From: Sinorhizobium chiapasense
GTDB lineage: Bacteria > Pseudomonadota > Alphaproteobacteria > Rhizobiales > Rhizobiaceae
Reading direction: 5' to 3'
Assembly: GCF_036488675.1 (NCBI RefSeq)
Contig: NZ_CP133148.1
Location: 3,246,001-3,310,000 of the forward strand
DNA: 64,000 nt
Position numbers and translations under genes: made by a program. The notes under the pieces are model-generated. The model searched no databases. It was not told the origin of the DNA and worked only from the letters and a program-made list of their open reading frames with translations. The first letter of the stretch is position 1. Each line of letters starts with the position of its first letter. Positions 48,532-58,019 of the stretch are shown here, piece after piece.

Positions 48532-49470
48532 TCAACCGGCAACGGCCACGCGCCCTAGTCCGCCGACCTGGCTCACGTTGCGGAGTTCCGTTAGTGCTTC
48601 CAGCGCGACGCGAATCTCGGCGGCCGTTTCCGGCAAGACAGGCGTCAGCGGAAGCCGCACTTCGGGGCTCAACCCGCGTAGCAGATGCAGAGCGTATTTG
48701 ATCGGTCCCGGGTTGGTTTCGCGTTCGAGCGCCGCAAACAGCGGCTGAAGGCGCTGGTGGATCGCTATCGCCGCTTGGCCGTTGCCGGTGGCGATCGCCT
48801 GATGCATCGACACCACCAATCGGGGTACGACATTCGCCGCCACCGAGATCGTGCCGTGGCCGCCGCAGAGATTGAAGGGCAAGGCCGTCGCGTCATCACC
48901 GGAAAGCTGAAAGAGCCGTGCCTTGACGGCGGGAGAGGTCGACAGATAGCGACCGATATCGCCCGTCGCGTCCTTGATACCCGCGATGTTCGGCAGTTCG
49001 ACGAGACGCTCGAGCGTTCGCGGCGAAAGATCGACGCCAGTCCGCGCCGGCACGTTGTAGACGATCAGCGGCAGATCGACGGTCTGGGTGATTGCCTGGT
49101 AATGGCGATAGAGCCCCTCCTGCGACGGTTTGCTGTAATAGGGCGTCACGACCAGCGCCGCATCGGCGCCAAGCGCCCTCGCCTCGGCCGTGAGCTCTAT
49201 CGCCGTCTCGGTGCAATTGGTGCCGGTCCCGGCAATGACCGGGATCTTCTTCTCCGCGACCTCGACGCAACGCGCGATCACCATTGCCCGTTCGGCGCGA
49301 GAAAGCGTCGCCGCCTCTCCGGTTGTGCCGCAGGCGACGATGCCGGAGACGCCGTGGCGCATCTGCCATTTAATGAGCGACATAAGGCCGACAGTATCGA
49401 CTTTTCCATCCTTGAACGGGGTGATCAGGGCGGAGATCGCCCCTTCGAGGCGAAGATAGGAAACGGACAT
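48532..49470 (-). CDS. DapA-family aldolase (4-hydroxy-tetrahydrodipicolinate synthase-like)
   Basis: The 312-residue protein has a (beta/alpha)8 fold with GTTGEAATLSRAE, VVTPYYSKPSQEGL, YNVPARTG (catalytic Tyr) and GIKDATGD (Schiff-base Lys). Rhizobia often have several DapA-like enzymes, so this may be a paralogue acting on another keto acid. GAAGGAATTCCC precedes the ATG. It follows the 49481 gene by 10 bases. A biosynthetic DapA is possible, but accessory location argues against certainty. Confidence 0.85.
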   Translation of the reverse strand: MSVSYLRLEGAISALITPFKDGKVDTVGLMSLIKWQMRHGVSGIVACGTTGEAATLSRAERAMVIARCVEVAEKKIPVIAGTGTNCTETAIELTAEARALGADAALVVTPYYSKPSQEGLYRHYQAITQTVDLPLIVYNVPARTGVDLSPRTLERLVELPNIAGIKDATGDIGRYLSTSPAVKARLFQLSGDDATALPFNLCGGHGTISVAANVVPRLVVSMHQAIATGNGQAAIAIHQRLQPLFAALERETNPGPIKYALHLLRGLSPEVRLPLTPVLPETAAEIRVALEALTELRNVSQVGGLGRVAVAG

Positions 49471-49480
49471 GGGAATTCCT

Positions 49481-49984
49481 TCACATCGGAAGATTAGGGC
49501 GGATGTCGCTCGGGACGGGTGCCGCCTGAATGCGGCAGGAGCGCAGGAAGGCGACGAGGATCGCTCCCGCGAGATCGGGGTGTCGCGCCTTGAACGTCAC
49601 CCTGCCGCCGATCGACGGTGCATAGCGCAGGGAACACGTCCAGAGCCCCTGTTCGTGGCTGACACTGCGCAGACAGAGCTTGGCCGTGGTCGCGTTGGTG
49701 AGGTGGATCACCGCATCGACAAGCGCGCTGGCCGCGACGAGCTCGCGAAAACGTCGCGACGGCCAGCCAGCGTCATCGGAGACTGCAAGATCGGGAATGT
49801 CGCGGACGAGGCGCACCGTTTCCCAAATATGGTGTTCACGCAGCCAGCGCGCGGCAGCTACGCGCATGATTAACGCGTCTAACGCAACCCTCGGCGTGCG
49901 GGACGGATTGTCGACCGGTTCACGTTCGGCAGAGTACTGCTCATCGCGCGAATGAAGACGGAAACTGATGTTGTGAGAGCGCAT
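49481..49984 (-). CDS. Hypothetical protein, operon partner of the DapA-like gene
   Basis: The 167-residue protein has no family I recognise. It has a central Arg-rich helical segment (RVAAARWLREHHIWETVRLV), no signal peptide and no transmembrane segment. It ends 10 bases before the DapA-like gene on the same strand, so they are probably co-transcribed. The start (ATG at 49984) has no strong ribosome site. Confidence 0.55.
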   Translation of the reverse strand: MRSHNISFRLHSRDEQYSAEREPVDNPSRTPRVALDALIMRVAAARWLREHHIWETVRLVRDIPDLAVSDDAGWPSRRFRELVAASALVDAVIHLTNATTAKLCLRSVSHEQGLWTCSLRYAPSIGGRVTFKARHPDLAGAILVAFLRSCRIQAAPVPSDIRPNLPM

Positions 49985-50353
49985 GGCATTTCATCCGTAT
50001 TGCATGAAACCATGCTACGTCCGCTTAGGATATGAATTCCATTCCAGCTTTCATCGTCGCGCCTAGTATTTCCATAAAACTATCCAGGATAGCTCTTGGA
50101 TAGTACAGCGCCGCGCGTCTTGTCAGACGCGCAAAGGACGCTGTAGCACTTTGAATTACTGCATATTTTTATCCTTAAACCGGGTACGATTTAAGGAAAC
50201 ATGCGGTGGGCTTGCATGAAGGCGTGTATGCGAAACACGGAAATAATCTGACGCAAAAGATGACGCGCGCGCAATTTTGCGCTAGTACCCTGCACCGGCG
50301 CTCCTGGATCGCCACATTCGCGTAAAGACTTTCGTCCGTGAAGGAATACGTTC
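49985..50353. other. Intergenic region between the 49481 gene and ilvD
   Basis: This 369-base gap contains a RIME (50103-50209) and about 140 bases of likely ilvD promoter. No gene was found. The left half is unremarkable. Confidence 0.6.
50103..50209 (+). repeat. RIME, full copy
   Basis: TACAGCGCCGCGCGTCTTG...GACGCGCAAAGGACGCTGTAG, then ACTGCATATTTTTATCC, TTAAACCGGGTACGATTTAA and CATGCGGT. Confidence 0.9.
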
Positions 50354-52192
50354 ATGCCTGCCTATCGCTCCCGCACCACCACCCACGGCCGCAACATGGC
50401 CGGCGCCCGCGGCCTCTGGCGCGCAACGGGCATGAAGGACAGCGACTTCGGCAAACCGATTATCGCGGTGGTGAACTCGTTCACGCAGTTCGTGCCGGGC
50501 CACGTGCATCTTAAGGATCTGGGCCAGCTCGTCGCGCGCGAGATCGAAGCGGCCGGCGGTGTCGCCAAGGAGTTCAACACGATCGCCGTCGACGACGGCA
50601 TCGCCATGGGCCATGACGGCATGCTCTATTCGCTGCCGTCGCGCGAAATCATCGCTGACAGCGTCGAATATATGGTCAACGCGCACTGCGCCGACGCCAT
50701 GGTCTGCATTTCCAACTGCGACAAGATCACCCCCGGCATGCTGATGGCCGCACTTCGCCTCAACATCCCCGCCGTCTTCGTCTCCGGCGGCCCGATGGAA
50801 GCCGGCAAGGTCGTTCTGCACGGCAAGAAACACGCGCTCGATCTCGTCGACGCGATGGTCGCTGCCGCCGACGACAATGTCTCCGACGAAGACGTCAAGG
50901 TCATCGAGCGTTCCGCCTGCCCGACCTGCGGCTCCTGCTCGGGCATGTTCACGGCGAACTCGATGAACTGTCTGACCGAGGCGCTCGGCCTGTCGCTCCC
51001 CGGCAACGGTTCGACGCTCGCCACCCACGCCGACCGCAAACGCCTCTTCGTCGAGGCCGGGCACCTGATCGTCGACCTCGCGCGCCGCTGCTATGAGCAG
51101 GACGACGAACGCGTCCTGCCGCGTTCGATCGCGACCAAAAAAGCTTTCGAGAATGCCATGGCGCTCGATATCGCCATGGGCGGCTCGACCAACACCGTGC
51201 TGCACATCCTCGCCGCAGCCTACGAGGGCGAGGTCGACTTCAGCATGGACGATATCGACCGGTTGTCGCGCAAGGTTCCCTGCCTTTCGAAGGTCGCACC
51301 CGCAAAGGCCGACGTGCATATGGAAGACGTGCACCGCGCCGGCGGCATCATGTCGATCCTCGGCGAACTCGAAAAAGGCGGCCTCATCAACCGCGACTGC
51401 GTGACCGTGCACAGCGAGACGCTCGGCGACGCCATCGATCGCTGGGACATTACCCGCACGTCGAGTGAAACCGTCCGCAACTTCTTCCGTGCCGCGCCCG
51501 GCGGCATCCCGACCCAGGTCGCCTTCAGCCAGGAGGCGCGCTGGGAAGACCTCGACACGGACCGCGAGAAGGGCGTCATCCGCTCGGTCGAGCATCCTTT
51601 CTCGAAGGACGGCGGTCTCGCCGTCCTCAAGGGCAACATCGCGCTCGACGGCTGCATCGTCAAAACGGCGGGCGTCGACGAAAGCATCCTGAAGTTTTCC
51701 GGCCCGGCCCGGGTCTTCGAAAGCCAGGACGCCGCCGTCAAGGCGATCCTCGCCAACGAGATCAAGGCGGGCGACGTCGTGGTCATCCGCTACGAAGGTC
51801 CGAAGGGCGGCCCGGGCATGCAGGAAATGCTCTATCCGACGAGCTATCTGAAGTCGAAGGGCCTCGGCAAGTCCTGCGCGCTCATCACCGACGGCCGCTT
51901 CTCCGGCGGTACCTCCGGTCTTTCGATCGGTCATGTCTCACCCGAGGCAGCGAACGGCGGCACCATCGGCTTGGTGCGCGAAGGCGACATGATCGACATC
52001 GACATCCCGAACCGCACGATCAGCTTGCGGGTCGACGACACCGCGCTCGCCTCCCGCCGCTCCGAGCAGGACGCCAAGGGCTGGAAGCCGGCGGAGCAGC
52101 GCAAGCGCCGGGTGACGACCGCGCTCAAGGCCTATGCCGCTTTTGCGACCTCCGCCGACCGCGGCGCCGTGCGGGACCTCGGCGACAGATAG
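50354..52192 (+). CDS. ilvD: Dihydroxy-acid dehydratase
   Basis: The 612-residue protein matches IlvD. It has [20 protein letters not shown] at the N-terminus, iron-sulfur cysteines in [12 protein letters not shown] and [11 protein letters not shown], KSxGL-type substrate loop and the C-terminal [15 protein letters not shown]. It dehydrates dihydroxy acids to the 2-keto acids of valine, isoleucine and pantothenate. It is a single gene with a bidirectional terminator after it. Confidence 0.97.
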   Translation: MPAYRSRTTTHGRNMAGARGLWRATGMKDSDFGKPIIAVVNSFTQFVPGHVHLKDLGQLVAREIEAAGGVAKEFNTIAVDDGIAMGHDGMLYSLPSREIIADSVEYMVNAHCADAMVCISNCDKITPGMLMAALRLNIPAVFVSGGPMEAGKVVLHGKKHALDLVDAMVAAADDNVSDEDVKVIERSACPTCGSCSGMFTANSMNCLTEALGLSLPGNGSTLATHADRKRLFVEAGHLIVDLARRCYEQDDERVLPRSIATKKAFENAMALDIAMGGSTNTVLHILAAAYEGEVDFSMDDIDRLSRKVPCLSKVAPAKADVHMEDVHRAGGIMSILGELEKGGLINRDCVTVHSETLGDAIDRWDITRTSSETVRNFFRAAPGGIPTQVAFSQEARWEDLDTDREKGVIRSVEHPFSKDGGLAVLKGNIALDGCIVKTAGVDESILKFSGPARVFESQDAAVKAILANEIKAGDVVVIRYEGPKGGPGMQEMLYPTSYLKSKGLGKSCALITDGRFSGGTSGLSIGHVSPEAANGGTIGLVREGDMIDIDIPNRTISLRVDDTALASRRSEQDAKGWKPAEQRKRRVTTALKAYAAFATSADRGAVRDLGDR

Positions 52193-52214
52193 TCACCGCC
52201 ACGGCAAACGTAAC

Positions 52215-52242
52215 AAAGGCTCCCGCCGCCGCGGGAGCCTTT
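52215..52242. terminator. Bidirectional terminator of ilvD and the Gfa-like gene
   Basis: AAAGGCTCCCGC and GCGGGAGCCTTT pair perfectly over 12 bases around CGCC. T-runs occur on both strands and the stem lies between convergent stops. Confidence 0.85.
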
Positions 52243-52260
52243 CGTTTTGTAGGCCCGAAA

Positions 52261-52665
52261 TCACATGTGCCTCGTCTCGGCCGGCACATTCCACCAGTTG
52301 TTGTGCAGCCCATCCATGTACTGGATCGGCAGCGACGCAAGTGCGGCTGGATCGACGTCGTCGAGACATGCGACGTTGATGGAGACGAAGGCGCCGCCGA
52401 GCTCCTCGACATATCCGGTGCCGTAGGGCGCCACACCGCAAGCCGTGCAAAACCGGTGGTGACCGCTCATCGTGTTGAACTGATAGTCGCCGACGCCCGT
52501 TTCTTCAGACAGCAGGCGGAAGTCCTCCGGCTTCACCAGCGCGCCCCAGTAGCGGGTTTTCGAGCAATACGAACAATTGCAGCGGCTTGTTCCGGCCTCG
52601 AGATCAGCATCGACCTCGTAACGAATCCGTCCGCAATGGCAGCTACCCTTGTAGGTCATCTTCAT
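52261..52665 (-). CDS. Gfa-like / CENP-V domain zinc protein, paralogue 2
   Basis: The 134-residue protein has GSCHCGRIRY, RCNCSYCSK and CTACGVAPYG, the same three cysteine blocks as the gene at 10614. GGGAGGAACGACG precedes the ATG at 52665; a second ATG (MGGTT) five codons upstream is less favoured. The two Gfa-like proteins share about half their residues, suggesting an ancient duplication. Reaction unknown. Confidence 0.85.
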   Translation of the reverse strand: MKMTYKGSCHCGRIRYEVDADLEAGTSRCNCSYCSKTRYWGALVKPEDFRLLSEETGVGDYQFNTMSGHHRFCTACGVAPYGTGYVEELGGAFVSINVACLDDVDPAALASLPIQYMDGLHNNWWNVPAETRHM

Positions 52666-52831
52666 CGTCGTTCCTCCCACCTGAAAAGCCGCGGCATCGC
52701 AGCGACGCGGCGTTTGCCGGCGAGATCAGCACGATCTTCAACGGAAAGCCATCCTCATAATCCAGGGTCTAAGTTGGAAGGCGCTGATTTGCACGTCGGA
52801 GCGTGTTTGTGGTTTTCTGCCTGTCCCGGCA

Positions 52832-53278
52832 TCACGTGAACGCAAGGAGATCGGCGCGCAGGCGGTCTGGAACATTCGCGCCGAGCTGTGCATCGACCTC
52901 GGCATGCGTTTCCTTCCAGATCGGCACTGCCCGGGCGAGCAACCGCTCGCCTTCCGCCGTCAGCCTCAGGCGGCGCGACCGACGGTCCTCCGGGGCGACA
53001 AAGACATCCACGAGCCCGCGACGCTCAAGCGGCTTCAGCGCCGCGGTCAGCGTCGTACGGTCCATGGCAAGCAGCGACGCAACCATGCTGATGCTCGGCG
53101 GTTCCGGCCGGTTGAGCGACATCAGCAGCGAGAACTGCCCGTTTGTTATATCGAGCGGTCGCAGCGCCTCGTCGAACCGCCGTGCGAGTGCCCGGGCAGC
53201 GCGCTGGACATGCAGGCACAGGCAGTTGTCCCTGACGAGGACGGTGGTGGCAAAAGGTACGAGTGGCGACTTTGACAT
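52832..53278 (-). CDS. MarR-family regulator with N-terminal cysteines
   Basis: The 148-residue winged-helix protein has ITNGQFSLLMSL and MVASLLAMDRTTLTAALKPL as recognition helix region and DRRSRRLRLTAEG as the wing. RDNCLCLHVQRAAR near the N-terminus places two Cys where OhrR-type sensors carry redox cysteines, so oxidation may control binding. It is divergent from the DUF899 gene, with a palindrome at 53290-53301 likely its operator. Confidence 0.88.
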   Translation of the reverse strand: MSKSPLVPFATTVLVRDNCLCLHVQRAARALARRFDEALRPLDITNGQFSLLMSLNRPEPPSISMVASLLAMDRTTLTAALKPLERRGLVDVFVAPEDRRSRRLRLTAEGERLLARAVPIWKETHAEVDAQLGANVPDRLRADLLAFT

Positions 53279-53289
53279 GGTTGAGTAAT

Positions 53290-53301
53290 GTTGATATCAA
53301 C
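53290..53301. promoter_or_regulatory. MarR operator candidate
   Basis: GTTGATATCAAC is a perfect 12-base palindrome in the 63-base divergent gap between the MarR gene and the DUF899 gene. Its position allows control of both. Confidence 0.7.
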
Positions 53302-53341
53302 GTAATTAGTCAAGTGCTACATTTCGTGAGGAGGAAAGAGC

Positions 53342-54067
53342 ATGAGACCGGACCATGCCGTCGTGTCGCCCGAGGAATGGCTGAAGGCGCGCAAATCGCT
53401 TCTCGCCCTGGAAAAGGAACACACCCGCTTGCGGGACCGGATCAATGCGGAGCGCCAGGCTCTGCCCTGGGTGAGGATGGACAAGCCCTATGTCTTCGAA
53501 ACGCTCGCCGGCCCGAAGACATTGCCGGAGCTTTTCGACGGGCGCAGCCAGCTCGTCGTCTATCACTTCATGCTCGGAGCAAATTGGGAAGCCGGCTGTT
53601 CAAGTTGTTCGTTCCTGGCCGACCACTTCGCCGGCATGCTGCCGCATCTCAATCATCACGACGTCACGCTGATCGCGGCTTCGAATGCGCCGCTCGCCAA
53701 GATCGAAGCCTATCGCAAGCGAATGGGCTGGCACTTCCCTTGGGTGTCGGCCCAGGGCAGCGACTTCAACAGCGACTTCCATGTGTCCTTCACGCCGGCC
53801 GAACTCGCTGGTGACAAGGTCGTCTACAATTTCACCGAAATCGAAAGCGGCGAGGCTTACGAAGAGCTTCCCGGGCTCAGCGCCTTCTACAAGGACGAGG
53901 ACGGCACCGTCTACCACACCTATTCCACCTATGCCCGCGGCCTGGAGGAACTTGTCGGCACCTTCATGCTGCTCGATCGGGCGCCGAAAGGTCGGAACGA
54001 AGGCACGATCATGGACTTCGTTCGCCGCCACGATGAATATGAGGCAGCGCCCCGGCAAAGAGCCTGA
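53342..54067 (+). CDS. DUF899 thioredoxin-like protein
   Basis: The 241-residue protein starts MRPDHAVVSPEEWLKARKSLL after GAGGAGGAAAGAGC. It has the DUF899 thioredoxin-fold features: VVYHFMLGANWEAGCSSCSFLADHF (CxxC at the active site) and VYHTYSTYARGLEELVGTF near the C-terminus. Family members are unassigned but thiol-redox-like. It is under the divergent MarR, then DUF1579 and VOC genes follow, so it is the first gene of the cluster. Confidence 0.88.
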   Translation: MRPDHAVVSPEEWLKARKSLLALEKEHTRLRDRINAERQALPWVRMDKPYVFETLAGPKTLPELFDGRSQLVVYHFMLGANWEAGCSSCSFLADHFAGMLPHLNHHDVTLIAASNAPLAKIEAYRKRMGWHFPWVSAQGSDFNSDFHVSFTPAELAGDKVVYNFTEIESGEAYEELPGLSAFYKDEDGTVYHTYSTYARGLEELVGTFMLLDRAPKGRNEGTIMDFVRRHDEYEAAPRQRA

Positions 54068-54164
54068 GCCTGATGCCAACAGGGGAACCATCGGCGTTTC
54101 CGAACGTTGCTATGTCACGCGGCGCTCCAGTCCGGGGCGACGCGTCTCGCCATTGGAGGGATTG

Positions 54165-54635
54165 ATGAAGGCGGAGCCTCAGGAAGAACACCGCTGGCTG
54201 GAACAATTGCTCGGTGAGTGGGAGGTCATGTCGACAACTCCGGATGAGTGCCAGTCGCAAACTCCGTGGACGGAAAATGTGCGCTCGATGCAGGGTCTTT
54301 GGGTCGTCTGCGAAGGACAAGGCACGATGCCGGATGGCAGCGCCGGCCAGTCAATGATGACGCTTGGATTCAATCCGCTCACGAGCCGCTATGTCGGCAC
54401 CTGGGTCGGCTCGATGATGACGCATATGTGGATCTATGACGGCGTGCTCGAGGACGACGGCAAGACGCTCACGCTCAACTGTGAGGGGCCGGATTTCGAC
54501 AGACCCGGCAGAACCGCCAGCTATCAGGACGTAATAACCCTCGTCGACGCCAACCATCGCAGGCTGACGGCCCGTGTCCAGACCGAAGACGGAAACTGGA
54601 AGGAGATCATGGCCGCCGAATATCGCCGGCGCTGA
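54165..54635 (+). CDS. DUF1579 protein
   Basis: The 156-residue protein has WLEQLLGEWEVM, LWVVCEGQG, TLGFNPLTSRYVGTWVGSMM and the small beta-barrel pattern of DUF1579. It starts at ATG 54165, with GGAGGG just upstream. The family is uncharacterised. It follows the DUF899 gene by about 100 bases and may be co-transcribed with it. Confidence 0.85.
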   Translation: MKAEPQEEHRWLEQLLGEWEVMSTTPDECQSQTPWTENVRSMQGLWVVCEGQGTMPDGSAGQSMMTLGFNPLTSRYVGTWVGSMMTHMWIYDGVLEDDGKTLTLNCEGPDFDRPGRTASYQDVITLVDANHRRLTARVQTEDGNWKEIMAAEYRRR

Positions 54636-54636
54636 C

Positions 54637-54738
54637 GCATGTCGCCCGAAAGTGTGCAGAGGTCTTGGGACAACGACATGCATAAGAACAAAGATCTCAA
54701 GCGCGTTGCTTGAATTCGTCTGAACGCGACGCACTTTA
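54637..54738 (+). repeat. Tandem palindrome repeat (GCATGTCG type), copy 2
   Basis: GCATGTCG...CGACATGC (54637-54681) and a more degenerate AAGCGCGTTGC...GCGACGCACTT (to 54738) match the copy at 11023-11123 in order and spacing. Confidence 0.8.
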
Positions 54739-54808
54739 ATGACGGCAGGCAAACCACGCTGCCGCGAATGACAGCACATTCCCACAGCAAGAAACCGGAG
54801 GACTAACA

Positions 54809-55579
54809 ATGACGGGTCAGCATGGGAAATTCGTCTGGTATGAACTGATGACAACCGACACGAAGGCCGCCCAAACTTTCTACGAGAACGTGGTTGGCTG
54901 GAGCGGCAGCGATGCCGGTATGCCGGGAATGGACTACACGCTGTTCTCCGTCGGTGATCGGCATGTGGCGGGACTGATGACAATGCCCGAGGGCGCGCTC
55001 GAGATGAAGATCCCGCCGGCCTGGCTCGGCTATGTCGCCGTTGATGACGTCGACGCAGCCGCCGCGAAGCTCGCCGCGGATGGCGGCAATGTTCACCGCG
55101 CTCCCGACGACATCCCCGGCGTCGGCCGCTTCGCCATCGTCACTGATCCGCATGGCGCGGTGTTCGCGCTTTTCAAGGGAACGAGCGAGGAACCTCCGGC
55201 CCTTGAGCAGATGGCTGCTGGAAACGTCGGCTGGCACGAACTGATGGCCGGCGACCTCGATACCGCCTTTCCCTTCTATTCCAACCTGTTCGGCTGGACC
55301 AAGGACCAGGCGATGGACATGGGCGATATGGGCACCTACCAGATCTTTGCCTGGAACGGCACCCCGATCGGCGGCATGATGACCAAACCGAAGGACGTTC
55401 CCGCCCCCTATTGGCTCTATTATTTCAACGTCGAGGCGCTGGATGCTGCAATCGAGCGGGCAAAATCCGGCGGTGCAAAGATCGTGCTCGAACCCATGGA
55501 AGTGCCGGGCGGATCCTGGATCGTCCAATGCATCGATCCGCAGGGCGCGCTTTTTGCCCTCGTCGCACCGAAACGTTGA
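54809..55579 (+). CDS. Two-domain VOC-family (glyoxalase/bleomycin-resistance) protein
   Basis: The 256-residue protein has two VOC modules, each starting WYELMTTD/WHELMAGD and ending GAVFALFKG/GALFALVAP. Such paired modules are found in glyoxalase-like and antibiotic-binding proteins, and substrate is unknown. AACCGGAGG lies 12 bases before the ATG. It is probably part of, or next to, the MarR-regulated cluster. Confidence 0.88.
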   Translation: MTGQHGKFVWYELMTTDTKAAQTFYENVVGWSGSDAGMPGMDYTLFSVGDRHVAGLMTMPEGALEMKIPPAWLGYVAVDDVDAAAAKLAADGGNVHRAPDDIPGVGRFAIVTDPHGAVFALFKGTSEEPPALEQMAAGNVGWHELMAGDLDTAFPFYSNLFGWTKDQAMDMGDMGTYQIFAWNGTPIGGMMTKPKDVPAPYWLYYFNVEALDAAIERAKSGGAKIVLEPMEVPGGSWIVQCIDPQGALFALVAPKR

Positions 55580-55589
55580 CGGGCGGTGC

Positions 55590-55696
55590 TTACAGCGCCG
55601 TGCGTCCTTCAGGACGCACAAAGGACGCTGTAAGTCTTTGATTCTGCGCATCGTGCTTTCCGAAAATCGATTCCGATTTTCGGGCCGATGCGCTGG
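55590..55696 (+). repeat. RIME variant with a different second hairpin
   Basis: The first hairpin is typical (TTACAGCGCCGTGCGTCC...GGACGCACAAAGGACGCTGTAA). The second is GCGCATCG...CGATGCGC around CCGAAAATCGATTCCGATTTTCGG, unlike the TTAAATCG type of other copies. Confidence 0.85.
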
Positions 55697-55724
55697 AACG
55701 CACAACTCGTGACTCTTTAGAAAC

Positions 55725-55754
55725 GAGGGGCGCCGTTTCGTGCGGGCGCCCCTC
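55725..55754. terminator. Hairpin downstream of the LysR gene
   Basis: GAGGGGCGCC and GGCGCCCCTC pair over 10 bases with a 10-base loop. T-runs are weak on both strands, so termination is uncertain. Confidence 0.5.
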
Positions 55755-55781
55755 TTCCATTCGAGCCGATCATACGCCGTC

Positions 55782-56744
55782 TCACGCCGGCGCGGTCTTG
55801 AGTTCAGCCTGATGATCGCTCGCCCGCGCGACCGGTTCCGGCGGCACTCGAGCACTCCTACCAAGAAAGTCGAGGACGGCCCGAATACGCGCGGGAAGCG
55901 CGCCGCCCTGGCCGAGGAAGACGGCATGAATCTCTTCCAGATCGCCGGGATTCAAGTTCTCCAGCACGGGAACGAGCCGCCCGGCGTCGATGTCTGCGCG
56001 CACGGTGAATTCCGCAAGCCGCGCCAGTCCGGCGCCGGCAAGGGCGAGATGGCGGAGCCCCTCGCCGTCGCTCACCTGCAGCGTCCCGGAAGCCGGCAGA
56101 ACGATCGTTTCTCCCTCGGATCGGATCGGCCAGCCGTCTACGGCGCGCGCGTAGCAGAAGCCGAGCCGGCTATGGACCTCGAGCTCTGCGATGTCCGAGG
56201 GCGTCCCGTACCGATCGAGATAGGACGGCGCCGCCACGATCACCATTCGCGTCGCGCCGAGCTTGCGGGCGATCAGCGCCGAACTCTTCAGTGGCCCTGA
56301 TCGGATGGCGATATCGGCATGCGCCTCCATCAGGTCGACCACCGCGTCCGTCTGGACAATGTCGAGCGAGACGGCGGGAAAGCGCTCCCGGAATTCCGGC
56401 AGGAGTGGCATCAGGATATGGGTTGCGAAAGAAGCGCTGACATTCAGCCGGACCCGGCCCGTCGGTATCTCGCCTCCGACCGCACAGCGTTCGGCCTCCT
56501 CGATGTCGGCGAGGATGCGGGCGGTGCGCTCGTAGAAGGCACAGCCCTCCGGCGTCAGTTGCAGCCGCCGTGTGGACCGGTTGACGAGGCGGACTCCCAG
56601 CCGATCCTCGAGCCGCAGGACGAGCTTGCTGACCGCCGAAGGCGTCATGCGGAAATGGCGCGCTGCCGCCGAGAAGCCACCGAGTTCGACTGCCTTGGCG
56701 AACACTTCCATTTCCCCTGATCTGTTGACCGAAAGCCGGGACAT
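55782..56744 (-). CDS. LysR-family transcriptional regulator
   Basis: The 320-residue protein has the LysR winged helix-turn-helix at the N-terminus (FAKAVELGGFSAAARHFRMTPSAVSKLVLRLE) and the two-lobe ligand domain (GRVRLNVSASFATHILMPLLPEF, PSYLDRYGTPSDIAELEVH). It is divergent from the aldo-keto reductase gene with a 107-base gap, the usual arrangement for a target gene regulator. Effector unknown. Confidence 0.92.
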   Translation of the reverse strand: MSRLSVNRSGEMEVFAKAVELGGFSAAARHFRMTPSAVSKLVLRLEDRLGVRLVNRSTRRLQLTPEGCAFYERTARILADIEEAERCAVGGEIPTGRVRLNVSASFATHILMPLLPEFRERFPAVSLDIVQTDAVVDLMEAHADIAIRSGPLKSSALIARKLGATRMVIVAAPSYLDRYGTPSDIAELEVHSRLGFCYARAVDGWPIRSEGETIVLPASGTLQVSDGEGLRHLALAGAGLARLAEFTVRADIDAGRLVPVLENLNPGDLEEIHAVFLGQGGALPARIRAVLDFLGRSARVPPEPVARASDHQAELKTAPA

Positions 56745-56851
56745 ATGACTTCAACTCACAAATGATATTCCGGGCAGCAGTCTATCTCCAAAAGGCGGGC
56801 AGCTCCATCTTCATGTCTCCAGACACATAGAGATGACAAGGGAGTTGCGAA

Positions 56852-57886
56852 ATGGAGTATCGACGGCTTGGCTCGTCCGGCTTGAAGGTTCCGGCACTGA
56901 GCTTCGGCGCAGGCACGTTCGGCGGCAAGGGTCCGCTGTTCGGCGCCTGGGGCACGACGGACGACGCGGAAGCGCGCCGCCTTGTGGACATCTGCCTCGA
57001 GGCCGGCACCAATCTCTTCGACACGGCGGATGTCTATTCGGATGGCGCCTCGGAGGAAGTGCTCGGCGCGGCGATCGAGGGCCGCCGCGAAAAGGTGATC
57101 CTTTCCACCAAGATGTCGCTGCCGGTGGGCGACGGCCCGAACGACGCCGGCTCATCCCGCTCGCGTCTCATCCACGGCGTCGAAGCGGCGCTGAAGCGTC
57201 TCGGAACCGACTATATCGATCTCATGCAGTTGCACGCTTTCGATGCCGGAACGCCAATCGAAGAAGTGCTCTCGACACTCGACATTTTGGTTCGCGCCGG
57301 CAAGCTCCGCTATGTCGGGGTCTCCAACTTCTCCGGCTGGCAGCTGATGAAATCGCTCGCGCTCGCCGAGAGACACGGCTATCCCCGTTACGTCGCCAAC
57401 CAGGTCTATTATTCGCTGGTCGGCCGCGACTACGAATGGGAACTGATGCCGCTCGGGCTCGACCAGGGTGTCGGGGCGCTCGTCTGGAGTCCGCTGGGCT
57501 GGGGACGGTTGACCGGCAAGATCCGCCGCGGGGAGCCGTTGCCGGCCGGAAGCCGGCTGCACGACACCGCCGCCTTTGGACCGCCGGTCGATGACGATAA
57601 GCTCTACGACATCGTCGAGGTGCTCGATGCCCTGGCAGAGGAAACCGGCAGGACGGTGCCGCAGATCGCCATCAACTGGCTTCTGCAGCGGCCGACCGTT
57701 TCGAGCGTCATCATCGGCGCCCGCAACGAAGAACAACTCCGGCAAAACCTCGGCGCGGTCGGCTGGTCGCTCTCTGCCGATCAGGTGGCGCGCCTCGACG
57801 AGGTCAGCGCCACGACGGCGCCCTATCCCCATTTCCCCTACTACCGGCAGGAGGGCTTTGCCCGCATCAACCCTTCGCCGGTCTGA
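56852..57886 (+). CDS. Aldo/keto reductase
   Basis: The 344-residue protein has the AKR tetrad: Asp and Tyr in [10 protein letters not shown], Lys in [10 protein letters not shown] and His in [11 protein letters not shown]-terminal NADPH-binding segment [15 protein letters not shown] is present. It starts [19 protein letters not shown], a family-typical N-terminus. It reduces aldehydes or ketones; the substrate is unknown but likely linked to the divergent LysR regulator. Confidence 0.93.
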   Translation: MEYRRLGSSGLKVPALSFGAGTFGGKGPLFGAWGTTDDAEARRLVDICLEAGTNLFDTADVYSDGASEEVLGAAIEGRREKVILSTKMSLPVGDGPNDAGSSRSRLIHGVEAALKRLGTDYIDLMQLHAFDAGTPIEEVLSTLDILVRAGKLRYVGVSNFSGWQLMKSLALAERHGYPRYVANQVYYSLVGRDYEWELMPLGLDQGVGALVWSPLGWGRLTGKIRRGEPLPAGSRLHDTAAFGPPVDDDKLYDIVEVLDALAEETGRTVPQIAINWLLQRPTVSSVIIGARNEEQLRQNLGAVGWSLSADQVARLDEVSATTAPYPHFPYYRQEGFARINPSPV

Positions 57887-58019
57887 GCAGCCGACGGGGT
57901 GCACGGGGAAAGCCGGCCGCGATCGCGTCCCCGGGTTTCGGCTTGCTTTCTCTCTTCGCATTGCACAAAATTCCCGTGAATGGCCGGCGACGGACCGGCT
58001 ATCGAGGGGAAAAATCTGC

